Assembly (NCBI GenBank): GCA_007695175.1
Contig: REEH01000128.1
Span: 1-64,000, forward strand
Source: Spirochaetaceae bacterium
GTDB taxonomy: Bacteria > Spirochaetota > Spirochaetia > DSM-27196 > Alkalispirochaetaceae
Length of the DNA: 64,000 nt
Direction of reading: 5' to 3'
Part shown: positions 16,701-25,396 of the stretch, piece after piece
How the letters are laid out: every line of letters starts with the position of its first letter
Position numbering within the stretch: position 1 is the first letter of the stretch
Position numbers and translations under genes: made by a program
Notes under the pieces: model-generated
What the model saw: the letters and a program-made list of their open reading frames with translations, nothing else
The model's database searches: none
Told to the model about the DNA's origin: nothing

Positions 16701-17761
16701 TCGTACCGGACATGATGGAAATTTCCCGCCTGGAACTGGATGGACGCGAAACCGTAATCAGTATCGTTTCTCCCGGAGAACTCTTTCACCGCCACGAGGG
16801 GTGCCTTGACCTGCTTGTGGTAGACGGAAACACGGAGGCAATACTCCCGCGGGATCCGGCCATACCGGTCGTAGTCGTGCCGAGCGGTGAGGCGTGCAAG
16901 GAATTCGCCGTTCTGGAACACCTGCTGGGGGAGTTTGTTCGTTTCGGTCTGCGCCGGGACAGCACCGTTGCGGCTCTCGGGGGAGGTGCAGTTACGGACC
17001 TGGCAGCCTTCGCCGCGAGCATCTATCTGCGCGGCCTGGATGTCGTCCTGATACCCTCGTCGCTCCTGGCGATGGTGGATGCCGCGGTCGGTGGAAAGAC
17101 GGGTATCGATTTCCGGGGTCACAAGAATATGGTCGGTACCTTCCACCCCGCTCGGGAGGTCCGGATCGAACCGGGGCTGCTGCGGACGCTGAGCGACCGG
17201 GAGTATCTCAGCGGCCTGGGCGAGGTCATCAAGACGGCTCTCCTCGGAGAACCGGTTCTTCTGGAGTTGCTGGAGACCCGGAGCGAGGCTATCCTTGCGC
17301 GGGACAGCCTCATCATGAAGGATGTGATCCGCCGCGCCGTAACCGTAAAATGCGACATCGTTGCCAGTGACTTCAGAGAGCAGGGACGGCGGGCCTTCCT
17401 GAACCTGGGACACACTTTCGGCCACGCCCTCGAGGCGTGCCTCGGGCTGGGAAAGTGGACGCATGGCGAAGCGGTTGCCTGGGGAATCGCCCGCGCAATG
17501 GAGGTGGGACAGGCTCTGGACATAACCGACGCAGCCTGGGTGCAGCGTGTGAAGGATCTCCTGAACCGCTACGGATACCCCATTACCGCCTTTCCCGCAC
17601 CGGCGGAGTGCCTCCTGCAGGCGATGGAGAAGGATAAGAAGCGCCGACGCGGCGGGATCGGCTTCATTTTGCAGACAAAGCCCTTCACGACGGTGCAGCG
17701 AACGGTGGACGGTGATATAATCAGGAGTATACTCGAGAATCGCCAGGAGGTCCGGAGATGA
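16697..17761 (+). CDS. aroB: 3-dehydroquinate synthase
   Basis: Second step of the shikimate pathway: DAHP to 3-dehydroquinate, NAD- and metal-dependent. 354 residues. Motifs in order: VVPSGEACK, GGGAVTDLAAFAAS (NAD loop), DAAVGGKTGIDFRGHKNMVG (substrate and metal site), LGEVIKTALL, NLGHTFGHALE (metal His) and WTHGEAVAWG. GTG start coupled to the ArsR gene; the 3' end overlaps the following secreted-protein gene by four bases. No other aro gene is in the window. Confidence 0.95.
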   Translation: MIVPDMMEISRLELDGRETVISIVSPGELFHRHEGCLDLLVVDGNTEAILPRDPAIPVVVVPSGEACKEFAVLEHLLGEFVRFGLRRDSTVAALGGGAVTDLAAFAASIYLRGLDVVLIPSSLLAMVDAAVGGKTGIDFRGHKNMVGTFHPAREVRIEPGLLRTLSDREYLSGLGEVIKTALLGEPVLLELLETRSEAILARDSLIMKDVIRRAVTVKCDIVASDFREQGRRAFLNLGHTFGHALEACLGLGKWTHGEAVAWGIARAMEVGQALDITDAAWVQRVKDLLNRYGYPITAFPAPAECLLQAMEKDKKRRRGGIGFILQTKPFTTVQRTVDGDIIRSILENRQEVRR

Positions 17762-18774
17762 GAAGATTCTTGCTGCTGCTTGCCTTGATCTGCGGGGTGG
17801 TGGTCCTCACGGGGGCTCAGGAAGTGATCTTTCGGACCTCCGGTACATTGGCCTATGATGCATCCCTGCCTTCGGGAGAGGGAGATTCCCGGAATTCCTA
17901 CAGCATCAGGGTTCGGGAGGGTGTCCTGCTGGAAGCGATAGCGGCATCCACCGAGGTGGATACGTGGGTCGACGTGCAACTGCCGGACGGTACAACCTTC
18001 AGCAACGATGATTACGTGGGGCTTGACGCGGGCTTTCTCCGGCTTATGCCCGCCTCGGGAGAGCTGCGCGTTACCGTTTCCGCCCTCTACGCCCACCAGG
18101 AGGGTTCCTATACGCTTACGGTCAGGGAGATGCCTCCGCCCCGTACCGTTGTTGCGGGCGACCGCGTCTCCGGCACGCTCACAAAAGGCGCCTATGAGGG
18201 CGAACGAAGGGCGGATCTCTTCCACCTCCGCGGTGAAGCGGGCGAGCAGGTGGTCATCGAGCTTCTTTCGGAGGATTTTGACGCCTTTCTGGAGGTCGTG
18301 GATCAGAGCGGGCGCACTTTTTTTGACGATGACGGCGGACGGGGGTTCAACAGCCGTCTGGCCTATCGCTTTGCGGAATCGGGTTCACTGACAATTATCG
18401 CTACAAGTGCTCTGGGTGACAGCATCGGTTCATACGAGCTGCGCGTGACACCCCTGTCCCGGAATGTGGTTGCCCGCTACGAGGGGCGCCTTCGCCCGGG
18501 GGGGCGCCGTTCCTACGACGGCAAGCTGGTGGAAGTGTACGAGTATAACGGGCGGATGGGACAGTCCGTAGCCATCCTGCTGGAGTCGGACGATTTTGAC
18601 CCCGTGCTTTATCTCAACCATGCCGACGGGCGCCATCTGGCAATGGATGACGACAGCGGAGGCAACGCCAACAGTCTTCTCGACGTAGTACTGCCCAGCA
18701 CGGAAACGTACCGGATCTACGTCGTACCCTTCACGGACAGCGAGGGAGCGTACCGCCTGACGATCTTCGAGTAA
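17758..18774 (+). CDS. secreted protein with three PPC (bacterial pre-peptidase C-terminal) domains
   Basis: 338 residues. Signal peptide at about 1-20 (RRFLLLLALICGVVVLTGAQ). Three repeats of about 100 residues each show the PPC pattern: SGTLAYDAS..DTWVDVQLPDG..EGSYTLTV; then SGTLTKGAY..DAFLEVVDQSG..IGSYELRV; then EGRLRPGGR..DPVLYLNHADG..EGAYRLTI. PPC domains normally sit beside a secreted protease, but no catalytic domain is present, so this is a stand-alone binding/adhesion-type module. ATG start behind CAGGAGGTCCGGAG. It converges on the helicase gene with a 6-base gap and no visible terminator. Confidence 0.85.
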   Translation: MRRFLLLLALICGVVVLTGAQEVIFRTSGTLAYDASLPSGEGDSRNSYSIRVREGVLLEAIAASTEVDTWVDVQLPDGTTFSNDDYVGLDAGFLRLMPASGELRVTVSALYAHQEGSYTLTVREMPPPRTVVAGDRVSGTLTKGAYEGERRADLFHLRGEAGEQVVIELLSEDFDAFLEVVDQSGRTFFDDDGGRGFNSRLAYRFAESGSLTIIATSALGDSIGSYELRVTPLSRNVVARYEGRLRPGGRRSYDGKLVEVYEYNGRMGQSVAILLESDDFDPVLYLNHADGRHLAMDDDSGGNANSLLDVVLPSTETYRIYVVPFTDSEGAYRLTIFE

Positions 18775-18780
18775 GGCCGG

Positions 18781-21321
18781 TCACTCCTTCTCGATGATCT
18801 CGGTGAGGCGACGATAGACCTGGTTCACCTGTTCCGAGCAGGACTCCTGGTCCATCTCATTCAGATCGTCCACCAGCTGTTCCAGGCTGGCAAGACTCTC
18901 GTGGGCGGCGTTCAGGAAGCCTCTGTTCGGCTTGTACCAGTACCGTCCGTCACGGGAGCTGTAGAGGGCAAGAAAACCGAGTTGCCTCTCGTTTCTCCTG
19001 GTCGGAGCGGGCCTGAGTATATCCTCGAGCCGGCGGAAGAGTTCCGGCGCGTTCTCATCGACGGTGTAGCTCTCGTTTCGCGGCCAGTCATGAAGGATCT
19101 TCGCAGGAGATTCCAGAAAGGGCCCGATCCGGAGCACCGATGCGAGTCGCATCCCCGAGAGAATCGTGTAGTCTCCCAGTTCCACGCGGACGCGCACGTT
19201 TCCCGCGTTTCCCGTAACGGGGGGTACGCCCCGGCTGCAGATGCGCACCAGTTCGTCGTAGGGAATCAGGGCGATCTTCTTCTTCCCCTTGTAGGGAAGC
19301 AGCGGGAAGACCGATCCTCCCACGTGGATCTGCCACGTGGTATCGCGATCCTCGCTCCGCGGTGCCCGCTTCTTCTCCTCTTTACCCTCCTGGCCGCGGC
19401 GCAGTCCCTGGTAGAGCTCCTCCGATATGGATCGCAACCACTCTCTCTTCAGAGGAGAGACGCTGCGTGCATAGGTCCGGCTGGTGCGCACCACCTCACC
19501 GGCAACGATAAACTGCGGAGTTTCACGGTACAACCCTGATCCGGGGTGTATCTGGATGCGCTCCGCCGTAAGACTGCGGTAGACACCCTTTCCGGAATGG
19601 ATGCATACAAACTGGATCAGTCCGCGGGCGACCGCTGAGAGGTATTCGGACCTGGGACCGCCCGAGAGGATCGGTATTCCCAGATCGGAGACGATTTCCC
19701 CGAGCTGCTGCTTCACGTTGGCGATTTCCGCCATCGTGCGCTGGTCCAGGTACCGTTCTTCACAGAAGCGCCGCGGATTACCGGTGGCGTTCCATGCCTC
19801 AAAGAGACGAAGATAGCTCACGAAATCGCCGAGCTCGTCGCGATAGCGGTGGTGGGCCCGACGCGCCTCCATCTCCTCCCCCGGAGGGAGAACAAAGGGC
19901 GTTGAGGAGGTAAGAAATGCCACGGCCGTAATAACCTCCTCCAGAACGCGCGGGTACCGGTTGATCGCCTCCACGATGATTCGTGAGTGGCGCGGAGAGA
20001 GGGGGAAGCGCGCCATCATCGTGCCGGTGCTGGTGAGTTGTCTCTCCTTGTCCAGCGCGTCGAGAAGGTCAAGTGTCTCAATGGCCGCAAGAATGTTGCC
20101 CCGCCCCGGGGAGGAGATGAAATCAAAGTCCTCATAATCGCGGATACCGAGCTCCGCCATTCTCAGGACCACCTCGGAAAGGTCCGTCCGGTAAATCTCG
20201 TCCTCCTGGAAAAGGGGGCGGTTCTCGGAATCGCGCCGACTGTAGAGCCGGTAGCACCGGCCCGGCCGGGTTCTGCCGGCCCGCCCCTTGCGCTGGTTGG
20301 CGCCGGCACGGGAGATTGGTCCCTCCACGAGAGCCGAGGTATAGGTGCGCGGATTGTAGTAGTTCATCTTGGAGAGTCCGCTGTCGATTACGACGGTCAC
20401 CCCGTCGATGGTTATGCTCGTTTCGGCGATATTGGTGGCCACCACGATCTTGGTGCGACCCGCCGGTGCCGGCGGAAAGACCTGATCCTGTTCCTCCTTG
20501 CTGAGCCGCCCGTAGAGCGGCAGGATATGCAGTTTCTCCCGGGCCGACAGGGAGTAGAGACGGGTGATACAATCCTTTATCATCTGCTCTCCCGGAAGGA
20601 AGATAAGGATATCACCAGGGTACTCCTCCTTGAGGACCCGCTGTACGATCGCCGTAATGCGATCCAGGCGGCCATCGTAGCTTGCGTCCCGCTGAGAGCG
20701 TCGGGAGCGGTATTCCTCCTCCCTCTCCTCCTCGATTCCCCCGAGGGGATCATCGTATATGACCTGAACGGGGAACATGGACGTCTCTATCCGTACCACC
20801 GGACAGGAGTCGAAGTAGTGGCTGAAGACCTCCGCGTTTATGGTGGCGGAGGAGACGATGACGCGCAGGTCTTTGCGTGATTCCATGGCCCGCTTGAGAA
20901 GGCCCAGGACGAAGTCGATATTGAGGCTCCGCTCGTGAGCTTCGTCCACCATGATCACGCTGTAATCACGCAGGTACTGGTCCGCTTTGATTTCCTGCAG
21001 GAGAATCCCGTCGGTCATGATCTTTATCCGTGTATCCTGCCGGGTATGGTCGTCAAAGCGCATCTTGTATCCCACAAGACCCGGCATGGGGGTATCCAGC
21101 TGCCGGGCCACAAAGGCGCTCACCGAGACGGCGGCGATTCTTCGGGGCTGGGTGATCCCGATTACTCCCTCCCGGGAATAGCCTGCTTCATGGAGTATGA
21201 TCGGCAGCTGCGTTGTCTTTCCGCTGCCCGTGGGACTCTCCACCACCACGACCGGATTGTCCGCCAGAACCGAGAGGATCCGTTCCCGTTCCTGGTAGAC
21301 CGGCAACTCCCGGGGGTTCAT
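18781..21321 (-). CDS. DEAH-box RNA helicase, HrpA/HrpB-like
   Basis: 846 residues. Helicase motifs in order: GSGKTTQ (Walker A, about 33-39), TQPRRIAA (Ia), DEAH (II), SATI (III), NIAETSITI (V) and QRKGRAGR (VI). HA2/ratchet and OB-fold regions follow. The C-terminus is shorter than E. coli HrpA (about 1300) and near HrpB (about 820), but the motif spelling is closer to HrpA/DHX proteins. The likely substrate is RNA or RNP; the exact role is unknown. Its ATG overlaps the hisS TGA, so it is translationally coupled to hisS. Confidence 0.9.
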   Translation of the reverse strand: MNPRELPVYQERERILSVLADNPVVVVESPTGSGKTTQLPIILHEAGYSREGVIGITQPRRIAAVSVSAFVARQLDTPMPGLVGYKMRFDDHTRQDTRIKIMTDGILLQEIKADQYLRDYSVIMVDEAHERSLNIDFVLGLLKRAMESRKDLRVIVSSATINAEVFSHYFDSCPVVRIETSMFPVQVIYDDPLGGIEEEREEEYRSRRSQRDASYDGRLDRITAIVQRVLKEEYPGDILIFLPGEQMIKDCITRLYSLSAREKLHILPLYGRLSKEEQDQVFPPAPAGRTKIVVATNIAETSITIDGVTVVIDSGLSKMNYYNPRTYTSALVEGPISRAGANQRKGRAGRTRPGRCYRLYSRRDSENRPLFQEDEIYRTDLSEVVLRMAELGIRDYEDFDFISSPGRGNILAAIETLDLLDALDKERQLTSTGTMMARFPLSPRHSRIIVEAINRYPRVLEEVITAVAFLTSSTPFVLPPGEEMEARRAHHRYRDELGDFVSYLRLFEAWNATGNPRRFCEERYLDQRTMAEIANVKQQLGEIVSDLGIPILSGGPRSEYLSAVARGLIQFVCIHSGKGVYRSLTAERIQIHPGSGLYRETPQFIVAGEVVRTSRTYARSVSPLKREWLRSISEELYQGLRRGQEGKEEKKRAPRSEDRDTTWQIHVGGSVFPLLPYKGKKKIALIPYDELVRICSRGVPPVTGNAGNVRVRVELGDYTILSGMRLASVLRIGPFLESPAKILHDWPRNESYTVDENAPELFRRLEDILRPAPTRRNERQLGFLALYSSRDGRYWYKPNRGFLNAAHESLASLEQLVDDLNEMDQESCSEQVNQVYRRLTEIIEKE

Positions 21322-22631
21322 TTTTCCGGATTCCTGATCAGTTGTACCGCCAGTTGCCGGGCTTCCTCCGGTTTGAGGTTCTCCCGATTCTCCCGGTCAG
21401 CCAGGATGCGCAGGTTTACCGTTCCTGATGCTTTTTCCTCGGCGCCGCAGACCAGTGCCAGGGGTATCCCCTTGCGCTCCGCGAAGGCGAATTGTCGGCC
21501 GAGCTTCTGCTGCTCCGGGAAGACCTCGACACGAAGTCCCGCCGCACGAAACGTCCGGGCCAGCTCGTGGTAGTGCGCGGTAAGTTCCGTGTCCTGCATC
21601 GTTATGAGCAGATCCACCGCGGCGGGCTCCCCCGTTCCAACGTCCAGTTCCTCCAGAGCGGCCAGGAGTCGATCGAGGCCTATCGACGCACCCACGCCGG
21701 GCATGGACTCACGGCTGTACAGTGCGACGAGATCGTCATATCGGCCTCCCGAACAGACCGAACCGATGTTTTCCGCTCCCTTTATAAAGGTCTCAAAGAC
21801 CACCCCCGTATAGTAATCCAGTCCGCGGGTGATCGAGGGATCCAGCAGAACCGTCCCCGCCGGGACCAACTGCTCCAGTGCAGCTCCCAGCTCGCGCAGG
21901 CGTGCGCTTTCCGGCCCGGGGCCGCCGCTGAGATCCTCAATCGTCGTGAGAATCTCCCCATAGGTGCCCTGGGCACCTATGAAGGCCAGCGCCTTTTCCG
22001 CTACCTCCCGGGAGGTGAGCTCGGTGAGTGCTTCAAGCGTCGCCTCACGCCCCACTTTTCGCAGCTTGTCCACCACGCGGAGCACTTCCTCCCCCCTGTC
22101 CTGGGCGCCGTGATGACGCAGGAAGCGGTTGAAGACACCCCGGTGCGACAGATGAACGGTCACGCCGGGAACACGCAGGGCCTCGAAGGCGGAGACGATC
22201 ATCAGTACGATCTCCAGATCGGAAGAGAGGGTCTCGGTACCCACGATGTCGAAGTCACACTGCGTGAACTCCCGGTACCTCCCGCGCTGGGTATTCTCTC
22301 CGCGAAAAACCTTGCTGATATGAAATCGTTTGAAAGGCAGATAGAGCTCGTTGCGGTGCATCGCCATGTACCGCGCGAACGGCACGGTCAGGTCAAATCG
22401 CAAGGCTACATCACGTCCCCCGTGATCCTCAAAGCGGTAAACCTGTTTGTCCGTTTCGCCGCCACCTTTGCCCAGCAGGACCTGGGCGTACTCGAGCATA
22501 GGGGTATCGATCGGCACGAATCCAAACGCGTGAAACTGATCTTCCAGAATGCGGATCAGCTGCTTCCGGCGGATTTCACCGGAGGGAAGAAAGTCCCGGA
22601 ATCCTTTCAGTATTCGTGGTGTAATTTCCAT
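21318..22631 (-). CDS. hisS: histidyl-tRNA synthetase
   Basis: Class II synthetase for tRNA-His. 437 residues. Motif 1 region GFRDFLP, motif 2 FRGENTQRGRYREFTQCDFDI, histidine-binding RGLDYYTGVVFE, motif 3 GVGASIGLDRL, and a C-terminal anticodon-binding domain (about 340-437). The ATG at 22631 has no Shine-Dalgarno; a TATACT box ends 8 bases upstream. It heads a two-gene operon with the DEAH helicase. Confidence 0.95.
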   Translation of the reverse strand: MEITPRILKGFRDFLPSGEIRRKQLIRILEDQFHAFGFVPIDTPMLEYAQVLLGKGGGETDKQVYRFEDHGGRDVALRFDLTVPFARYMAMHRNELYLPFKRFHISKVFRGENTQRGRYREFTQCDFDIVGTETLSSDLEIVLMIVSAFEALRVPGVTVHLSHRGVFNRFLRHHGAQDRGEEVLRVVDKLRKVGREATLEALTELTSREVAEKALAFIGAQGTYGEILTTIEDLSGGPGPESARLRELGAALEQLVPAGTVLLDPSITRGLDYYTGVVFETFIKGAENIGSVCSGGRYDDLVALYSRESMPGVGASIGLDRLLAALEELDVGTGEPAAVDLLITMQDTELTAHYHELARTFRAAGLRVEVFPEQQKLGRQFAFAERKGIPLALVCGAEEKASGTVNLRILADRENRENLKPEEARQLAVQLIRNPEK

Positions 22632-22639
22632 ATACCGCC

Positions 22640-22668
22640 AGTATAGCGAATGAAGGCGTTACGGCAAA
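22640..22668 (-). promoter_or_regulatory. hisS promoter, next to the start codon
   Basis: On the minus strand TTTGCC (22668-22663), 17 bases, TATACT (22645-22640), then 8 bases to the ATG at 22631. It is divergent from the promoter of the plus-strand gene at 22713. Confidence 0.55.
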
Positions 22669-22696
22669 CCCGGCGATCAACATTCGAACGGACCTG

Positions 22697-22705
22697 TATT
22701 ATATT
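22697..22705 (+). promoter_or_regulatory. -10 box for the 22713 gene
   Basis: TATATT at 22700-22705, preceded by TG-rich tgtat; seven bases separate it from ATG 22713. No good -35 is visible at the standard distance, which suits an extended -10 or activator-dependent promoter. Confidence 0.45.
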
Positions 22706-22712
22706 ACAGGGA

Positions 22713-23114
22713 ATGACTGTAGCGGATCGGGAGCATGAACGGAGCGAGAAATACCGGCAGGAACTGCCCCGGATCATCCGGGGGCTTCAGGCAGGGGAGG
22801 ACCCGGTGGAACTTGCCCGGCAGGTAAGTGAGAGTTGCGGCCTGGAACATCGGGAGACCTACCAGTGGGTTCAGATCACGGAGGAGCAGGTGGAGCGCTT
22901 TCGCCGGCGGCGGGCAATCATCACGGTGATACCCATCTGGATTGGTGGAGCGGCGATCGTGGGCGCGGCGTTTCTTGTCCTGCAGGGCGTGGTGCGAGGC
23001 GGCATCGCCCTGGGATCGGGAGGAGCGATTCTCGCTCTCTCCTTCACGGTCCTGGGCCGGCGCCTCGGACGGGACCCCTATGAGAGGTGGTTGCTGCGGG
23101 AAGGGAAGCAGTAG
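22713..23114 (+). CDS. small two-helix membrane protein, unknown function
   Basis: 133 residues from ATG 22713 (MTVADREHER). An acidic/charged helical N-terminal half (about 1-70) is followed by two membrane helices at about 72-92 (ITVIPIWIGGAAIVGAAFLVL) and 96-112, then a basic tail (GRRLGRDPYERWLLREGK). No known domain recognised. The in-frame GTG/ATG-like starts further upstream run through the promoter, so 22713 is preferred. A -10 box seven bases upstream suggests leaderless translation. Confidence 0.7.
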   Translation: MTVADREHERSEKYRQELPRIIRGLQAGEDPVELARQVSESCGLEHRETYQWVQITEEQVERFRRRRAIITVIPIWIGGAAIVGAAFLVLQGVVRGGIALGSGGAILALSFTVLGRRLGRDPYERWLLREGKQ

Positions 23115-23152
23115 AGGGGACACTCTTTTCATGCGAGATATCCACATTCAGA

Positions 23153-23182
23153 TTGTCCGGATTGCAGGTGTCGTAGTATACT
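23153..23182 (+). promoter_or_regulatory. promoter of candidate small RNA upstream of rnz
   Basis: TTGTCC (23153-23158), 18-base spacer, TATACT (23177-23182). The -35 is identical to that of fmdB. Predicted start near 23189. Confidence 0.5.
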
Positions 23183-23188
23183 GAGGCT

Positions 23189-23263
23189 TGCCGTGGACCG
23201 CGGTGATTCCCGTCACCGTGGAAAAGGAGGTGGCTGCTGGATTCCGGTCCGGCAGCCTTTTTT
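23189..23263 (+). ncRNA. candidate small RNA (about 75 nt) with exposed Shine-Dalgarno-like core
   Basis: Between a promoter-like sequence and an intrinsic terminator lie a 9-bp hairpin (23198-23206 with 23213-23221), a single-stranded AAAAGGAGGT (about 23222-23231), and the terminator hairpin (23232-23257 plus six T). No known RNA family was recognised (not SRP RNA, tmRNA, 6S or RNase P by eye). Alternatives are a 5' leader with attenuation of rnz (80 bases downstream), or a leader peptide beginning at CTG 23237 and running to TGA 23306. Confidence 0.45.
23232..23263 (+). terminator. intrinsic terminator
   Basis: Ten-base-pair stem (23232-23241 with 23248-23257, one G-T pair), loop TTCCGG, followed directly by six T. 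Confidence 0.8.
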
Positions 23264-23343
23264 ACGGTCATCACGGCAGCAACCGACGATGTACCGCTCA
23301 GCTTGTGAACACTCGGAGCAGCGTGGTAGAGTAGCGCCTCGTT

Positions 23344-24288
23344 ATGAATATGGAAGCCTTCATTCTCGGTTCCGGTGGTACGATGCCGTTGCCGAATCGA
23401 CATCTTACCTCGGTACTGCTGCGTCGCGAGGGTGAGGTTTTTCTCTTCGACTGTGGAGAGGGTACGCAGATCAGTCTGCGGGCGCTCAACCTGAAGTGGA
23501 AAAAAATCAACGCGATTTTCATCTCCCATACCCACGCGGACCATATAACGGGACTGCCGGGAATGCTGATGCTCTCAAGCCAGGTGGACCGGCAGGAACC
23601 ACTCTACCTGATCGGTCCTCCCCGTTTGCGGGAGTACGTCGAGGCAAACCGCAATGCCCTGGATATGTACATAAACTACGAGATCCGTGTGCGGGAGATT
23701 GCCGATCCATCGATTCCGGGTGAGGTCTTCCGGGGCGAGGGTTACAGCGTGCATTCATTTCCGGTCCGGCATTCCCGCCCCTGCGTGGGATACACCCTCA
23801 GGGAGGAACCGCGACCAGGACTCTTTTACCCGGAACGCGCGCTCGCCGCGGGCGTTCCGCGCGGCCCCCTGTGGGCACAGCTCCAGCGCGGCGAGACTGT
23901 ATCCAATGAATCGGGCATTGCGGTTGCTCCGGAATCAGTCATGGGTCCGGCGCGGAAAGGCAGAAAGTTTACCTTCATGACCGATACGCTTCCGGTGCAA
24001 TCGGTAATACCCCATATCGCGGACTCGGATCTTCTGATCAGCGAGGGAATGTTTGACGAGGAACATCGCGAGAGCGCGACGGTGAAGAAGCACATGACCG
24101 CCCGGGACGCGGCGCTGCTGGCAAAGCGTGCCGGTGGTATCAAGCAGATGGGCCTCATTCACTACAGCCCCCGTTTTACCAACCGGCAGCTGCGTCAGCT
24201 TCTGACGGAGGCGCGGGAATGCTTTCCCCGGACCTTCCTGACACGGGACCAGATGCACATACCGATTCCCTACGAAGAGGATGAGTGA
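23344..24288 (+). CDS. rnz: ribonuclease Z (tRNA 3'-end processing)
   Basis: Metallo-beta-lactamase-fold endonuclease that cuts tRNA precursors after the discriminator base. 314 residues. Motifs: FDCGEGTQ, zinc-binding SHTHADHITG (about 60-69), PVRHSRPCVGY (flexible arm/His), TDT and SEGMFDEEH, and a C-terminal HYSPRF His. ATG 23344 (MNMEAFIL) is used; TTGTGA/TAGAGT at 23303-23332 is a possible local promoter with an 11-base leader. Convergent with the minus-strand gene that ends at 24297, with an 8-base gap. Confidence 0.93.
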   Translation: MNMEAFILGSGGTMPLPNRHLTSVLLRREGEVFLFDCGEGTQISLRALNLKWKKINAIFISHTHADHITGLPGMLMLSSQVDRQEPLYLIGPPRLREYVEANRNALDMYINYEIRVREIADPSIPGEVFRGEGYSVHSFPVRHSRPCVGYTLREEPRPGLFYPERALAAGVPRGPLWAQLQRGETVSNESGIAVAPESVMGPARKGRKFTFMTDTLPVQSVIPHIADSDLLISEGMFDEEHRESATVKKHMTARDAALLAKRAGGIKQMGLIHYSPRFTNRQLRQLLTEARECFPRTFLTRDQMHIPIPYEEDE

Positions 24289-24296
24289 GTCGCCGG

Positions 24297-25391
24297 TCAG
24301 GCGCTTTCTTTGCCCTGGGCGGAGATAAAGTCGCGGTACTTCCCCGGGTCGGGCTGGAAGCCTACGATCCGTCCCGGAGTATCGATGCTGCGTTTCAATG
24401 CCGCCCGGCACTCCTTGAGAATTCTTTCCGCATCCACCAGCCGCGCTGCCCGGGACGCGAGGCCGCAGTAGAAGTCGGCTGACTCCCGGTTCCACGCTGC
24501 CCGCTGCTCCCAATAGTAGCGCTGAAACCGCTCGATGATACCGAGCGCCTCCCCCAGGGACGTATTGGGAATGATCACTGCCGCGCTCCGGGTGTCCACC
24601 TCAAAACAGAGGTCCCGAAAGGTGAAGAAGTTCCGGAGGGCTTCACTATTCTGCGTATCGATCTCATCGCCCCGGACGCCCTGGTTGAACTCCAGAATCG
24701 CCAGGGTCAGGTCCTGTTCGGAAAAACCGGCGCGCTCCAGCTCCGAATCGAGCCGTTCCGGGAGAAAACGCTCCTCAACGAGGAGGCGATCCGCTGCCGG
24801 GGGCTCCGGCGTCAGGGATTCCTCCCTCACCGCAACCGTTGCCGCTACGGGTCTCTCGGACGGGCCCGGTGTTTTCCGCGTTCTGACAAAGTGGATCAGC
24901 GCGACCAGAGCGACGATCAGGAGGAGTATAACCCCGGCAACCAGAGCGTCACGAACGATCGCGAAAACCAGGGCGCGCGGGAAAAGGGGATACACGGCGG
25001 TTATGATCCGCTTGTCACCCTGAGGCAACTCGAAGGTGCGTACGAAGCGGATGAACCCCCTCGGCGTGGGATGATCCAGCTCGCCCGGAAGGTACCGTTC
25101 ACTGGTCGTCCAGATGTAATCGTATACGTGATCAAAAGCCGCTATGCTCACCAGCTCAGGATGCACTCGAGCCGGCCTTCCAAGTCGCTCCGCCACGCGT
25201 TCCGCCGCTTCCTCAAGCGGGTGGGTCTGCCATAACTCCGCGAACTCCCGGGAAAGAAGCTGGAAATTCCGCGTCGCTTCCCGGTAACTGCTTTCCCGAA
25301 GGGTATCAAGACGCCACAGGATGGAAGCGGAAATGGCGACCAGGGCCAGGACGACCGCTATGATATAGGCGCGAAAAAGAAAGCGCTTCAT
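24297..25391 (-). CDS. membrane protein with degenerate GGDEF-like C-terminal domain
   Basis: 364 residues. One N-terminal membrane helix (about 7-26), an extracytoplasmic sensor-like region (about 27-125), a second helix (about 130-155) and a cytosolic part. The last about 150 residues have the outline of a diguanylate cyclase fold (DLTLAILEFNQG, then FYCGLASRAARLVDAERIL..AALKRS, then GRIVGF) but no GGDEF signature. It is therefore probably a non-catalytic nucleotide-binding or protein-interaction domain. Last gene of the operon starting at 31506, five bases after the DUF115 gene. The GGDEF relationship is inferred from pattern only. Confidence 0.7.
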   Translation of the reverse strand: MKRFLFRAYIIAVVLALVAISASILWRLDTLRESSYREATRNFQLLSREFAELWQTHPLEEAAERVAERLGRPARVHPELVSIAAFDHVYDYIWTTSERYLPGELDHPTPRGFIRFVRTFELPQGDKRIITAVYPLFPRALVFAIVRDALVAGVILLLIVALVALIHFVRTRKTPGPSERPVAATVAVREESLTPEPPAADRLLVEERFLPERLDSELERAGFSEQDLTLAILEFNQGVRGDEIDTQNSEALRNFFTFRDLCFEVDTRSAAVIIPNTSLGEALGIIERFQRYYWEQRAAWNRESADFYCGLASRAARLVDAERILKECRAALKRSIDTPGRIVGFQPDPGKYRDFISAQGKESA

Positions 25392-25396
25392 CTCGT

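Noticed and set aside
23237-23306. 23-codon leader peptide beginning at CTG 23237 after a perfect Shine-Dalgarno
   Set aside because: CTG start, and the reading frame runs through the terminator hairpin; kept only as an alternative in the small-RNA entry.
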